Shown here in pieces: positions 11,960 to 23,290 of a DNA stretch of 64,000 bases. Both the position numbers and the translations under genes were made by a program. The first letter of the stretch is position 1; each line of letters opens with the position of its first letter. Origin of the DNA: Prionace glauca (taxonomy: Eukaryota > Chordata > Chondrichthyes > Carcharhiniformes > Carcharhinidae); contig CM075760.1 of assembly GCA_037974335.1 (NCBI GenBank), forward strand, positions 35,349,609 through 35,413,608, written 5' to 3'. The notes under the pieces were generated by a model. The model was not told where the DNA came from. It ran no database searches and was given only the letters and a program-made list of their open reading frames with translations.

Positions 11960-12790
11960 TGCAGATGAAGTGGTGTACGGCAGGAATCTGTCTGGGGCCT
12001 CAATTATTTATAATATTCCTTAAGGGCTTAGATAATGGGACAAAATCTCAAATATCCAAATGATAGATCAAGATATAATTTTTAGATGGGACAACACTAA
12101 ATTTAGTAGATGCCAAATAGGATTTGGGGTTCGGCACATAGTTTCTTAAAATGTCACGATCTGCTGCAGAAAATAATCATTAAGACCAATGGAATGCCTC
12201 CCTTCATATCCAAAGGACTTGGGGATAGGGAGGCAGATGTTGTGCTCCAATTGTGCACAATCCTTGTTCCACCCCAATTAGAGCACTGTGAGCAAGTATG
12301 GGCAACATATCTTTGGAAAAATGTTGACTCTGGACGGAGTTCAACACAAGTTGCGAGGAGAGATCAGACGAATTTAGACATTTTTCTCTCGAATTCAGAA
12401 GGTTGAGGGCTGTTCTGGTAAAAACCTATGAATTAGCTACAGGGAAGGATTGTTTCCATTAGTTGAAGGTTCGAGGTTAAAAGGCCATAGTTGAAAAAAA
12501 TAGAGAAAGGCCTTTCAGGAGAGTTGAAAGAAAACATGAGTACATGTCGAGAGAGGTGAATGATTGGAACACTCTTCGGCAATTGCCGGTGGGAGCTGGT
12601 ACAATTGTTACATTTAAGTCTGAGGTCTTCTTTAATTGAACAGGTGTATCAAGAGATATGGACTTAGCGAAGCCAAAATGGATTCAGCCACAGATCAGCC
12701 ATGATCTTATTAAATGGTGGGGCCAGTTCGAGGAGCTGAGTGGCCTACTCCTGTAGCTGTATTCCGATGTTGCCAGGGCAGCATCAGACG
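11960..12790 (+). mobile_element. decayed CR1/L2-like LINE, RT to 3' end
   Basis: A heavily mutated copy running from the region after the GVPQGSVLGP motif to the 3' end. Readable islands include QLCTILVPPQLEHCEQVW (from LYRTLVRPHLEYCVQFW) and the 3' terminal words CAGATCAGCCATGATCTTAT and GTGGCCTACTCCTGTAGCTG. Probably of the same age class as 8,700-9,288. Confidence 0.7.
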
Positions 12791-13164
12791 AAAATGGCTC
12801 AATCCATGGGAATATATTTTTGTTGATTTTGATTAAAAGGAGGGATGTTGCCCAGGGAGCTGTTGGAGACCACGGGACCTTTAATGTCCAGCTCAGCAAA
12901 CATGGCGTTAGGGAAAATGTTCCTCATTCCATTTGAAATTTAGTTGGGTCTCTGAAGACTCCCAGGAAGCCAAGATGTAGTTTTAAGTTGAAAAAAAAAT
13001 ATGTGTGTGTGTGTGAAAGGGAAACAATTTGTGGGGAAGAATGGGAACGACAGAATATATGTGTGTGCGTCTTTGTGTGTTGTCTGATAAATGCCATATA
13101 GTTTACAAATCAACAACACAATTAAAACCGGCATCCTTCCATTTCCAATAGAAAAGTTAGAATC
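12791..13164. other. no gene recognised
   Basis: Unique-looking sequence with a short (TG)n run near 13,000-13,080. No exon seen. Confidence 0.4.
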
Positions 13165-14329
13165 ACAGTAAACACATGTCCACGGTCGGCAAGTGGGAGG
13201 CTTTCAAGGGAAAACTGAAAAGGTTGCAGGAAAGTTGGTTGGTTGTCAAATAGGAGGCAGAGAGTGGGAGTCAATGGATGGTATTCGGATTGGCGGATGG
13301 TGACTAGTGGAGTGCCTCAGGGGTCGGTGCTGGGGCCTCAGCTATTTACCATTTATATAGATGATCTGGACGAGGGAACCGAGTGTATGGTGTCGAAATT
13401 TGCTGATGACACCAAGACTGGAGGAAAGGCAAATTGCGCGGAGGGTGTGGAGAGTCTGCAGAAGGATCTAGATAGGCTGGGCGAATGGGCCAGGAAATGG
13501 CAAATGGAATTTAATGTTGGCAAGTGCGAGGTGGTCCACTTTGGTAGGAATAATGGTAGGAAGGATTATCACTTACGTGGCGAAAAACTGCAGCAGGCGA
13601 CGGTGCAGAGGGACCTTGGGGTCCTTGTGCGCGTGTGTCAAAAACTCAGCTTGCAGGTGAAGCAGGTGATCAGGCAGGCGAATGGGATGCTGGCCTTCAT
13701 AGCGAGGGGGATTGAATATAAAAGTAGGGAGGTCTTGCTGCGGCTGTATAGAGCATTGGTGAGGCTGAAGTACTGTGTGCAGTTTTGGGCGCCGTATTTA
13801 CGGAAGGATATTTTGGCCTTGGAGGGACTGCAGAAGAGGTTGACTAGGCTGATGCCGGAGTTGAGGGGGTTGAGCTATGAGGAGAGGCTGAATAAACTCG
13901 GCTTGTACTCGTTAGAGTTTAGAAGAATGAGGGGAGATCTCATTGAGACTTATAAGATGATGAATGGGATGGATAGATAGAGGTGGAGAGACTCTTCCTG
14001 CTCAGAAAGGATAATAGGACTAGGGGGCACAGCCTCAAGATAAAGGGGGGGGGGGGGCGGTTTAGAACGGAGTTGAGGAGGAACTTCTTCACTCAGAGGG
14101 TGGTGAATCTCTGGAATTCTCTGCCTGTTGAAGTGGCGGAGGCTGCCTCGCTAAATATTTTTAAGACGCGGGTGATGGGTTTTTGATAAGAGAGGGGATT
14201 AAGGGTTATGGGGAGAGGGCGGGAATGTGGAACTGAGCCACGACAGATCAGCCATGATCTTATTTAATGGCGGGGCAGGCTCGAAGGGCTAGATGGCCTA
14301 GTCCAGCTCCTATTTCTTATGTTCTTAAA
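13165..14329 (+). mobile_element. CR1-like LINE copy A, internally deleted
   Basis: Begins with an N-terminal scrap (VGKWEAFKGKLKRLQ), then jumps to NRRQRVGVNG, VPQGSVLGPQLFTIYIDDL, KFADDTK (FADD catalytic aspartates kept) and on through KCEVVHFGRNN, LEGLQKRLTRLMPEL and FFTQRVVNLWNSLP to the 3' terminal word TTCTTATGTTCTTA. The main frame (13,243-13,980) is open but ends at a stop, and a G-homopolymer at 14,047 accompanies a shift in the terminal part. Internal deletion of the N-terminal RT half makes it non-autonomous. Confidence 0.93.
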
Positions 14330-16300
14330 GACATGTGCCGGTAAAAAGGAAGGATGGAAAAGGTAGGATTGGAGAGCTGTGGATTACAGGGGATATTGAG
14401 GACTTGGTCAGGAAGAAGAGAGAGCCGTATGTTAGGTCTAAGCAACTGGGAACGGAGAGAGCACTGGAGGAAGACAGAGAGAGTATGAGGGAGCTCGAAC
14501 GGGGAGTTAGAAGGGCGAAAGGGGGGCATGAAATGACTTTGGCGGATAGGATTAAGGAAAATCCAAAGGCATTTTACTCATACATTAGGAACAAAAGGGT
14601 GGTTAGACGGAAAATCGGTCCTCTTTGGGACAGAGGAGGGGAACTGTGCATAGAGTCTGAGGGAATGGGGGAGATCCTAAATGAATACTTTGCGTCGGTA
14701 TTCACGAAGGAGAGGGGCTTGGTGTCTTCTACTGTCTTGGAGGGAGCTGTAGACCAGTTGAAAGAAATATCCATTACAAGGGAGGAAGTGCTAGGGTTTT
14801 TAGGCAGCATAAGAACTGATAAAGCTCCGGGGCCTGATGGCATTTATCCCAGGCTGCTTAGGGAGGTGAGAGATGAAATTGTTGGGCCGCTGACGCAAAT
14901 CTTTGTCTCTTCTTTGGACGCAGGTGAGGTCCCAGAGGGCTGGAGGGTAGATAATGTGGTACTGCTGTTTACAAAGGGCAGTAGGGATAACCCTGGTAAT
15001 TATAGGCCAGTGAGTTTGACGTCAGTGGTAGGAAAGTTGTTGGAAAAAATTCTAAGGGGTAGGATGTATAAGCATTTGGAGCATTGCGATGTGATGAGGG
15101 ATACGCAGCATGGCTTTGTTCAGGGGAGGTCTTGCCTTACGAATCTCGTGGAATTTTTTGAGGAGGTGACAAAAACCGTTGATGAAGGACGAACCGTTGA
15201 TGTCGTCGATATGGATTTCAGTAAGGCGTTTGACAAAGTCGCTCATGGTGGGTTAGTTGAAAAGGTTAAGGCTCATGGGATACAGGCACAAGTATCTAGA
15301 TGGATTGAAAACTGGATAGTTAACAGGAGACAGAGAGTAGCAGTGGAAGGGTCCTTTTCTAGCTGGAGGTCTGTCACTAGTGGTGTGCTGCAGGGCTCAG
15401 CACTGGGACCTCTTCTATTCGTAATATATATAAAAAATTTGGAAGAGGGCATACGTGGTGTGATCAGCAAGTTTGCAGATGACACAAAGATGGCTGGATT
15501 GGCGGCCAGTGAGGAGCAGTATCTGGCAATACAGCAGGATATAGATAGGCTGGTATATTGGGCAGATAAATGGCAGGTGGAATTTAATCCTGATAAATGC
15601 GAGGTGATGCATTTTGGAAGGAATAATGTAGAGGGGAGTTGTATGATAAAGGGTAGACCTATTAAGAGTATAGAAATGCAGAGGAAGCTGGGAGTGCAAG
15701 TTCACAAGTCTCTGAAGGTGGCAACACAGGTGGAGAATGTTGCGAAGAAAGTTTATGATATAGGAAGGGGTATAGAGTACAAGAGCTGGCGTCTAATGCT
15801 ACAGTTGTACAGAACGTTGGTTGGACCGCATTTGGAGTACTGCGTCTAGTTCTGGTCACATGACTACCGGAAGGACGTGGGCACCCTGGAGAGAGTGCAG
15901 AGGAGGTTTACCAGGATGCTGCCTGGTATGGAAGGACTGGGTTATGAGGAAAGATTGAGTAAACTTGTGCTGTTTTCCTTCGAAAGACAGAGATTGAGCG
16001 TGGATTTAATAGAGGTGCATAAAATAATGAAGGGTATAGATAGAGTAAACAGTGGCAGGCTTTTTCCGTGATTGGAGACAAATATCACGAGGAGCCACAG
16101 GCTTAAGGTGAGGGGGAAGAAGTATAATTTGGATGCTAGAGGGAGGTTTTTCACACAGTGGGTCGTGGAGGTATGGAATGCACTGCCAAGTAAGGTGGTG
16201 GAGGCAGGCACGCTGGACTTGTTTAAGGTTTACTTAGATAGACACATGAGCAAAATAAGGATGGAGGGTTATTGGAGACTGTTTTAAATAAGGATCAGAG
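14330..16300 (+). mobile_element. CR1-like LINE copy B with RT domain
   Basis: Directly abuts copy A. The 504-codon frame 14,335-15,849 starts inside ORF2 (VPVKRKDGKGRI...), so the copy is 5'-truncated and lacks the endonuclease. RT landmarks in order: TDKAPGPDGIYPRLL, NPGNYRPVSLTS, QHGFVQGRSC, VDMDFSKAFDKVAH, GVLQGSALGPLLFVIYI and SKFADDTKMAG. The frame stops at 15,847-15,849 and resumes at 15,877-16,071 and 16,072-16,287 with the terminal domain. Domain order and the closing FFTQWVVEVWNALP block identify a CR1-like non-LTR retrotransposon. Host function is not expected. Confidence 0.93.
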
Positions 16301-16479
16301 CCTCAGGACGTTCCTGGAAATCTAATGCTACATTTGTTGATATTTTTCTCTTTTACTCTGCATGTGCGTCGGTCCACCTTGTTGTCTAACGAGGGGCATG
16401 CACACTGTGGGTCATGCGTGGGCTGCTCTTGGATGTTTCGAGAGTGGCCTAGTACTTTGCGTCGTTTGTGTCTGCTTCA

Positions 16480-16830
16480 AAATGGACCAGCAGATGGGCA
16501 CCACAACAGCTCAGTGACTATCACCGTTAGTTGTCCAGATACATGGATTTGGGCCAGTGTCTTTGGGAAACTGCACATTCTCCCTGCGGTTGCGTGGGTT
16601 TTCTCCGGGTGTCCCGGTTTCCTCCCACACCCCAAAGAAGTGTTATTAGGCTGACTGGTGTAAATAATTGTCCCTAAATTATTCTCCCCTTAATCTGGTT
16701 TCCAATGGGGGTACCATAAGCATAGACACGGGTCAAGGGTGGAGGAGGAAAAACACATTGTGAAGATGGTGGCGCGGGCTCGTTGGGCCGAAGGGCCTGA
16801 TTCCCGTGTTGTGTTGTTCTTTGATCATTG
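16480..16830 (+). mobile_element. SINE, degraded
   Basis: Contains GGAAACTGCACATTCTCCCT, TGCGTGGGTTTTCTCCGGGT, GTTTCCTCCCACACCCCAAA and the closing GGGCCGAAGGGCCTGATTCC, the standard body and end of the SINE family found elsewhere here. Head weakly preserved. Confidence 0.8.
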
Positions 16831-17439
16831 TTCTATTCATTTCAGCTTGGTGTCTTTTCTTCATATTTCACATTTGTTGATGACTGAGGAGGTCAATTTT
16901 TGAGAGGTTGATTCAACCCTAAGTGTTGTCCATGAGGCTATCAGTTCTGTTGTAAATTGTCCCTTTCTGTGTCATGAATGAGACCGAGAATTTTTTGATG
17001 GAGAGCTTAGTTCCCCCAAATGTTGTAGTCTCTGCCCTGATGTTAGTGTCGAATGTCTCACTGAGATTCATCCATGTATGAGTATGATATGTACATCTCC
17101 CAACATAAACAAAACACTGCGCTTCAGGTTAATCCCGGTCTTCAAGCAGATGAGTAACAAAATTGTCATCCTATCAAAGGCCTGTCCCGTAATGTTATGA
17201 TTGAGATACACCTACAGATGTTGCCGTCTCTTCTTCTTCCTTGTCTTTGGATAGTGTGATGTTTCTGAATCATGAATCTCCTGTGGAACGGAACCTATCT
17301 TCTGGCAGAGAAAGAGGTGGTAAATGTTCAGAAAGTTGATATTTATTTTCATCAATTGCCATCCATTTACAAAGGTACCCAATTGCGTTCATTAATTATC
17401 ATCCATTCATAAATATTGCTATGTTGATGTTTTAATTTA
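16831..17439. other. no gene recognised
   Basis: No coding domain or RNA gene identified; may include unlabelled old repeats. Confidence 0.4.
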
Positions 17440-18145
17440 AGGGATATGGACGTTGCTGGCCTAGTCAGTATTTATTGCCTATTTCTCATTGCCTTTAGTA
17501 AACTGGTGGTAAGCTACCTTCTTGAATTGCTGCAGATCCTGTGGTGTAGATACCCATACGGTCCTGTTACACAGGGAGTTCTAGGATCTCGGTCCTGCGA
17601 CAGTGATGGAAGGATGATATATTTCCACATCAGGTATATGACTGACTTGGAGAGGAATTTATAGGTGATATTTCCTGGTAACTGTTACCCCTGTCCTTGC
17701 AAATAGCAACCCACCGTGTGGCTGCCTAAGGAGCCTTGGTGAGGTTCGGAAGTGAAACTTGTAGATGGTACATAATGATGCTCTGTGTGGTGAAGGGAGT
17801 GAGCATTTGCAAATGCTATACCTGTCAAGCCGGCTGCTTTGGCCTGAATGGGATGAAGATTTTTGAATGTTGCTTGAACTGTACCTATTCAAGTAAGTGG
17901 AGAGAACCATTTTGTCCCCTAATATGTGTCGTGCAGGTGGTGCACAGGTTTGGGAAGTTAGGGGGTGGGTTACTCACAGCAGGCTGAGCTGATATTCCAG
18001 CTGGGGCATGTATATACCCAGCTAACACAGCGATTAGCCAATGGTAACCTCGAAGATGTTGATAGTTGTTGATTCAGTGTTGTAATATCATTGGGTGACA
18101 AGGGGCAACGGTCAGATTCCCCCTTTTTGGAGGTGGTCATCGCCT
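17440..18145 (-). mobile_element. LINE (family 2) 3' end
   Basis: The - strand includes SLCTIYKFHFRTSPRLL, the conserved segment near the end of the family-2 ORF (SLCTLYKMH type). The left end is the 3' UTR with CAGTATTTATTGCC in +. Related fragments: 33,660-34,110 (same orientation) and 35,550-35,720 (opposite). Decayed. Confidence 0.75.
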
Positions 18146-18244
18146 GATGCCAATATTACCAATAATTCTCCATTCACAAAAATAAATAGTAAAAATTCAC
18201 AAAAATAAATAAATAAAATTAAATAAATTCTCAAAAATAAATAA

Positions 18245-18815
18245 TAGTGGGAGGGATTACTATTTCTAGGGGGGAAAGCTGCAGCATGCTACGGTGCAGA
18301 GGGACCTGGGGGTTCTTGTGCATGAGTCGCAAAAACCCAGGCTGCAGGTGCAGCAAGTGATCAGGAAGGCGAATGGGATGCTGGCTTTTATAGCGATGGG
18401 GATAGAATATAAAAGCAGGGAGGTCTTGCTGCAACTGTACAGGGTACTGGTGAGGCCGCAGCTGGAGTACTGTGTGCAGTTCTGGTCGCTGCACTTGTGG
18501 AAGGATATTTTGGCCTTGGAGGGAATGCAGAGGAGGTTCACTAGGCTGATACCGGAGATGAGGGGGTTGAACTTTGAAGAGAGGCTGAATAGACTGGGTC
18601 TGTACTCGTTGGAATTTAGAAGGTTGAGGGAGGATCTTATAGAGACGCATAAGATAATGAAGGGGATGGTTAGGGTAGAGGTAGAGAGATTCTTTCCGCT
18701 CAGAAAGGATAGCAGGACTAGAGGGCACATCCTCAAGATAAGGGGGGGCAGCAGTTTAGAATGGAGTTGAGGAGGAACTTCTTCACTCAAAGGGTGGTGA
18801 ATCTCTGGAATTAAA
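18245..18815 (+). mobile_element. CR1-like LINE 3' fragment
   Basis: The open frame 18,294-18,770 reads MQRDLGVLVHESQKPRLQVQ-type sequence, then LLQLYRVLVRPQLEYCVQFW, MQRRFTRLIPEM, LREDLIETHKIM and RTRGHILKIRGG. It is closely similar to copy A at 13,243. It ends in a TTAAA run instead of the normal 3' terminus, so it is truncated at both ends. Confidence 0.92.
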
Positions 18816-18834
18816 TTAAATTAAATTAAATTGA

Positions 18835-19030
18835 GATTAAATCCGACCATGGCAGCAGGTGGAATTTGAATTCAATCAATAAATTTTGATTCATACTGAT
18901 AGCGACGAGATAACCCTCTGATTCCCCAGTGAAGGACATCTGCCATCCCTACTTGGTCTCAGCAAGGTGTAACTCAAGATGGACCGTCATGTATATAACT
19001 GGGCAATGCCCTCTGAGATGCCCTAACACA
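18835..19030 (+). mobile_element. SINE (second family), body and tail
   Basis: CATGGCAGCAGGTGGAATTTGAATTCAAT, split here as GGTGGAATTTGAATTCAAT plus flanks, then GACATCTGCCATCC and a terminal GGGCAATGCCCTCTGAGATG. Same family as the reverse copies at 20,703, 40,800 and 54,600. The tRNA-like head is absent. Confidence 0.75.
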
Positions 19031-19099
19031 CCACTCAGCTGAAAAGGAATTAAGCACAGGAAATCAATGTTGTTCTTTCCAGAGACCCCCACGTCCCAT

Positions 19100-20290
19100 G
19101 GAAGAATAAAGTGAAATAAAACACCAGCCTACATGTTTATGCAGTATAAGATATATCACCTCTCTGAATCAACACTCACAATCTGCCTGTATTTATTTCT
19201 ATCCATCCATCACAGTGTTTCGTTGGGTTGGAGAGATCATCATTGTTACTAACAAGGTGCCAGAGAATCTGGGTAGCTTTTTTTCCAATGAAATGGGAAG
19301 CATTCATGTAGGTTCACAGCTTTAAAAAATAATAATTAAGTTGCCTCGAGTTGTTGCTGGGCAGATTTGTTTATAAATAGGCTCTATTGACAATGCTAAG
19401 AGTTTGAGGTTGGCTTGCAGCCAACTGTTCAGTACTGAGGAAACAGATCTTTGACTTACTGAACAAACACCGTCAGATGCTTCCTGTAAATATCTTCGGG
19501 CAGTTGGCAGCAGGTTGGACTGCTGCCAAATACTGCGTGGGACAGATTAGCGCGAATATGTAAGGATTAAATGGGACTTATCCAGTTATACAATAAATGC
19601 TTGATTCCCATAATAAAGAAAGGTTTTTAAAAGGTATTCCTTCCAAGCAAATATTTTAAAGGGCTGCACTGTGATTAAACAGTATGGGGAACAAGTAAAT
19701 TGGCCAGATGCTATTTCATTTGTATAACTTCCAAATAAATATCCTTCCAACAATGAAAGCCACTTTGTGAGTAACTTCATGACCTGCAAGGAAGAGATTT
19801 TGACCTCCCCACCCCCAAAGTCCAATGAGATCAGTGCAATGGCCCCAAAATGAAAATAATTAAAAGTAAAATAAAATCATACAATTGTCTTGAAAAGCGC
19901 AGATACCTGGAATATTCTAAGCGTTCTGCACCTCTTTAAAAAGACAACCTCTCTTATCCCTGATCAGCACCATGTTCTGTTGTCCAGCATAATCTGATTT
20001 CGATTATTTAACAGTCGCTCTCATAGCTGCCAATGAGTGAAGAAACGGCCTGGTTTAGTGGAAGACAAAACATTTATTTTTGTGATATTGTGCAATATGC
20101 CACAAAGTCCTAATGTCCTGAGTTCCCATTACCAGTGAATGTTCTACAGCCGGTGGCCAATAAAATGAGCAGCAGTGATTTGGATGTTGACAAAGAACTT
20201 TCCTGATCACCGTGTCCGTTCGGATTCTATAAATTCTCTGTCAAAGGTTGATGTCGATGTCATGTTTCCCTGTCAGCTCATATAATTATA
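19100..20290 (+). repeat. segmental duplicate of the V-upstream region
   Basis: Paralogous to 25,780-26,955 at an offset of about 6.67 kb. Matching blocks include ATCATCATTGTT...AGGGTGCCAGAGAA near 19,230/25,895, GCTGCCAAATACTGCGTGGG near 19,520/26,190, CTCATAGCTGCCAATGAGTG near 20,020/26,680 and GTGTCCGTTCGGATTC near 20,210/26,880. Small indels throughout. It is followed by a VH relic, as the downstream copy is followed by the intact VH, so it marks an older duplication of the V end of the cluster. Confidence 0.88.
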
Positions 20291-20397
20291 AGTCCACCAG
20301 TTTTCTTTTGTGTTAATTTTCACAGGGTAAAGGAGCCTTTGGGGAAATCTAACGTGTAATATTGCATCACATGACGATTGTCCTTTTTGAATTAATT

Positions 20398-20702
20398 TGT
20401 GGATGGCATGGTGGCATATATGTTAGGGCTTCTGCCTCAAAGCGCCAGGGACCCGGGTTCAACTCCCGGTTTGGGTCTGTCTGTGTGGAGTCTGCATATT
20501 CTCCAATTGCCTGCTCATTTACTCGCATTGTTCAAGGATATGCCGCTTAGGTTGATCCACGATGATGAATTGTCCAATCGTGTCAAGAGAATTAGCAGGG
20601 AATATACGTGGGGTGATGGGGATAGACTGAGGTGGGAATGTTGCGGGTTTGGGCCTGATAGGCCAAAAGGCCTTCTTCTGCTCTGTAATGATTCTATGGA
20701 CA
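20398..20702 (+). mobile_element. full-length tRNA-derived SINE
   Basis: tRNA-like head with recognisable A-box area (GGCATGGTGGCATATATG) and B box (GGGTTCAACTCCC), then the body (GTCTGTGTGGAGTCTGCA) and the end word GGCCAAAAGGCCTTCTTCTG. Layout fits the tRNA-derived SINEs abundant in elasmobranchs (HE1-like, from memory). Confidence 0.88.
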
Positions 20703-21030
20703 TGGGCACCTTTGACTGATCAGAATTTATTGCCTACTTCTTGTCCGAGGGCAGTGAGAGCCAATCACATTGCTGTGGTTCTTGGGTCACACATAGGCCA
20801 GACCAGGCAAGGACGGCAGATTCCCTTCTCTAAAATACATTAGTGAAGCAGGTAGGGTTTTACACAATCGACAATGATATCATGACCATAAGTGGATTCT
20901 TATTTCCAGATGATTTTTATACTGAATTTAAATCCCACCATCTGTGGTGGTGGGATTCGAAGTCGGGTCCTGAGAACATTAGATAAGTTTGTGTATTAAT
21001 TGCCTCTCTGTAACATGAGGCCATTTCTTC
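20703..21030 (-). mobile_element. SINE (second family), reverse orientation
   Basis: On the + strand it shows the tail first (GAATTTATTGCCTACTTCTTG), then ACATAGGCCAGACCAGGCAA, GGACGGCAGATTCCC, and the head in reverse (GGTGGGATTCGAAGTC, a reversed B box). The 3' tail resembles the 3' end of the family-2 LINE, suggesting it uses that LINE for mobilisation. Confidence 0.82.
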
Positions 21031-21431
21031 CCTCCTTCTTGTATCCAGTCCCAAATTACAGTGACAGCTACCCACACCTGAAATAAAATTATTCCAGCAA
21101 TTAGTTACATAAATCGATAATAATTCTTCAAATGGATTATATTTTTGCTGCAATGTGCAAATCAGACTGGCGTTTTTACCCTGATAAGGTCATGTCATCT
21201 TCTTTATGTCTATTCTCTTGTGAAAGGGGGTGCAGAATTAAGGGACTTGATTTACAATCAAATTGTTTTTTTCTCTATAACAGAGGCTCAAATATAATTT
21301 CACCTTTTGGTCTAGCAGAGACGTTCCAATGGATCTCACTCTTTCTGCCTCAGTGTTAGGCTGTCTGTTGAATATTCCAGTGTCAGCAATCAATTCACTG
21401 GGAATAATCCTCGGTGTTTTTTGATATATTT

Positions 21432-21722
21432 TATTTGATTTATTATTATCACACACATTAGTACAGTCTTGCGCACTATACAGACGGAGCATACCGTGCA
21501 TAGAGAAGGAAGGGAGAGAGTGAAGAATATTATGTTGCAGTCATAGCTCGGGTCTAGAAAAATATCAATTTAATGCGAGGTAGATCCATTCAAAATTCTG
21601 ATTGCAGCTGTAAAGAAATTGTTTCTGAGTCGGTTTGTATTGTTTTCAGACTTTGTTTTTTACCTAGTCCCCGATGGAAAAAGGTGAGAGACTGTGTCCG
21701 GGGTGAGTTGTGTTTTCTTTTC
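21432..21722. mobile_element. interspersed repeat inside the VH pseudogene intron
   Basis: Sequence absent from the intact VH intron. It holds TCTTGCGCACTATACAGACG, GCATAGAGAAGGAAGGGAGA and ATGCGAGGTAGATCCATTC, words I associate with a common cartilaginous-fish interspersed repeat, not verified. Ends are uncertain by about 15 bp. Confidence 0.65.
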
Positions 21723-21978
21723 ATAGTTTTTTTTTAAAGTGTCGAATCGGAGGTTGTGTTGACTCAGCCAGAGGCAGAAACCGGGCATCCCTGAGGCTCC
21801 CTGAGACTGAGCTGTAAAGACAAAATGTTCAATATGGGCAGCAACTGGATGGTCTGGGTCCGACCCGTCCCTGATAGGGTTTATAGTCTCTCCTTCAGTA
21901 TGATAGTCTTGGATCAACCCACAATTCCTCCGCCCCAGAGATTCAGAATCAATTTATTCCACCCAAAGACGCTTAAAA

Positions 21979-22129
21979 CAACGTGAAGAGAAAATGCTGG
22001 ACAGTCTCAGGACATCTGGACTCGAAACGTCAGCTGTTCCCTCTCTTTACAAATATTGCCAGGCCTGCTGAGATTTTCCAGCATTTTCTCTTTGGGTTTG
22101 AATTCCAGAATCCACAGATTTGTTTTTAT
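21979..22129 (-). mobile_element. short repeat inserted in VH pseudogene FR3
   Basis: The insert carries GAGAAAATGCTGGACAGTCT, TGGACTCGAAACGTCAGC and GCTGAGATTTTCCAGCATTT, a short widespread repeat. Flanks CTTAAAACAAC (21,970s) and CTTCAAACAAC (22,131 on) look like an 11-bp target-site duplication with one mismatch, since the intact VH has the word once. Confidence 0.82.
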
Positions 22130-22164
22130 ACTTCAAACAACATCTTCTCTTTGCAAATAACTAT

Positions 22165-22834
22165 AAACCGAGTATTCCTATCTTTCTCCTGTCTGTCCTA
22201 CACAGACTCCAGTTCCATGTGATGAAAATAACCCTTCACCACCACTGAAATATTCGAGAAATCCACCCAGTAGTATTAAAGCGGCAGTGGAAAGTCACCC
22301 ATCCAGAGGGCAGGTTTCAGCAAGATGGTTCACAATCACCAATTAATGTTAGCTTTGTCAGTGACGCTCGCATCCAGAGATTCAATAAAATCAGTGCAAA
22401 TTGCTGCAGATTCCGGAAATCTAAAACTAAAACAGCAACAGTGCTACTCAGGATCTCAATGGGTATCATCAGAGAGAGAGAACCAGATTCGTATTTAACA
22501 TCAATGCCAGGATGTAAAATCTCTTGATATAATTATGAACAGCAAGTCTGTTCTGTCCAATATCCGACCCAAATCCCCATTTGTCAAATAAAATCGCAAA
22601 TTTGTTGGCCATTTATTACATTCAGGTTTGTGGGAGTTTGTGGTACGCAACTTACCTGGTCAGTTACAACATGGGAAAAGTGACTAAATTCAGCAAAGGT
22701 ACATCAGTGAGCTTTAAGAACTTTGGGGCGACATGAGGTCGGGTAAAATGTTCTATACATTCAAATTCCCCCATAATTTGTAATACGTTGGAATCGCTGA
22801 GATTAATGTGAATATAATCACTGCTCTGCCTGAT
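22165..22834. other. no gene recognised
   Basis: Includes a short scrap of the 'ACTGCAGATTCTGG' type repeat near 22,400-22,480. No exon or RSS found 3' of the VH relic, so its D, J and C partners are absent here. Confidence 0.5.
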
Positions 22835-23290
22835 CATAGAAGCATAAAATCATAGAATCCCTACAGTTCAACATGGTCATTCGGTCCAATAACTCTGCAG
22901 CGGGCTCTCCAGCAGGGCATCCTACCGAGGCAAGCTTTCATCCGAACCCGGCAACCATACATATTCACAGGCTAATCCCCCGAACCTACACATTATTGGA
23001 CACTAACAGGAAATTTAGCATAGACAATTTACATTGGGCCTGGGAAGGATGCTCTGCCGGATAGCAGACTTGATGAACCGAATGGTCTCCTTCTGCACTG
23101 TAGGGATTCTATGATTCTACTTTGCACATCATTGGGCGCTAAGGGGCAATTTATCACAGCCAATCCACCTAACCTGCACATCCTGGGACTGTGGAAGGAA
23201 ACTGGAGCACTCGGAGGAAACTCACATGGATATGGATAGAATGTGAAAACCACACACAGTCACCCAATGTTAGAATCGAACCCGCTTCCC
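22835..23290 (-). mobile_element. SINE, rearranged or double
   Basis: Reverse SINE words (CATAGAATCCCTACAGTTCA; GGGGCAATTTATCACAGCC; GACTGTGGAAGGAAACTGGA) are split by a forward end word (GAATGGTCTCCTTCTGCACT) near 23,080, so two copies have inserted next to or into each other. Confidence 0.75.

Larger units (their letters stand above)
21340..22160 (+). pseudogene. VH pseudogene interrupted by two repeats
   Basis: Three pieces match the intact VH at 27.6-28.1 kb. (1) 21,340-21,431 equals the leader-V intron (CAGTGTTAGGCTGTCTG, GTCAGCAATCAATTCACTGG). (2) 21,739-21,978 equals V-exon FR1 to early FR3: [14 protein letters not shown], then a TGA at 21,792-21,794, then GSLRLSCKDKMFNMGSNWMV, and W-V-R in FR2; the framework then degrades. 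(3) 22,130-22,158 resumes with ACTTCAAACAACATCTTCTC (FR3). An interspersed repeat occupies about 21,432-21,722 in the intron and another occupies 21,979-22,129 in FR3. The splice acceptor reads AAAG in place of ACAG, no leader exon is evident, and the sequence stops before the YYC motif, so no RSS remains. It cannot be rearranged or expressed. Confidence 0.93.
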
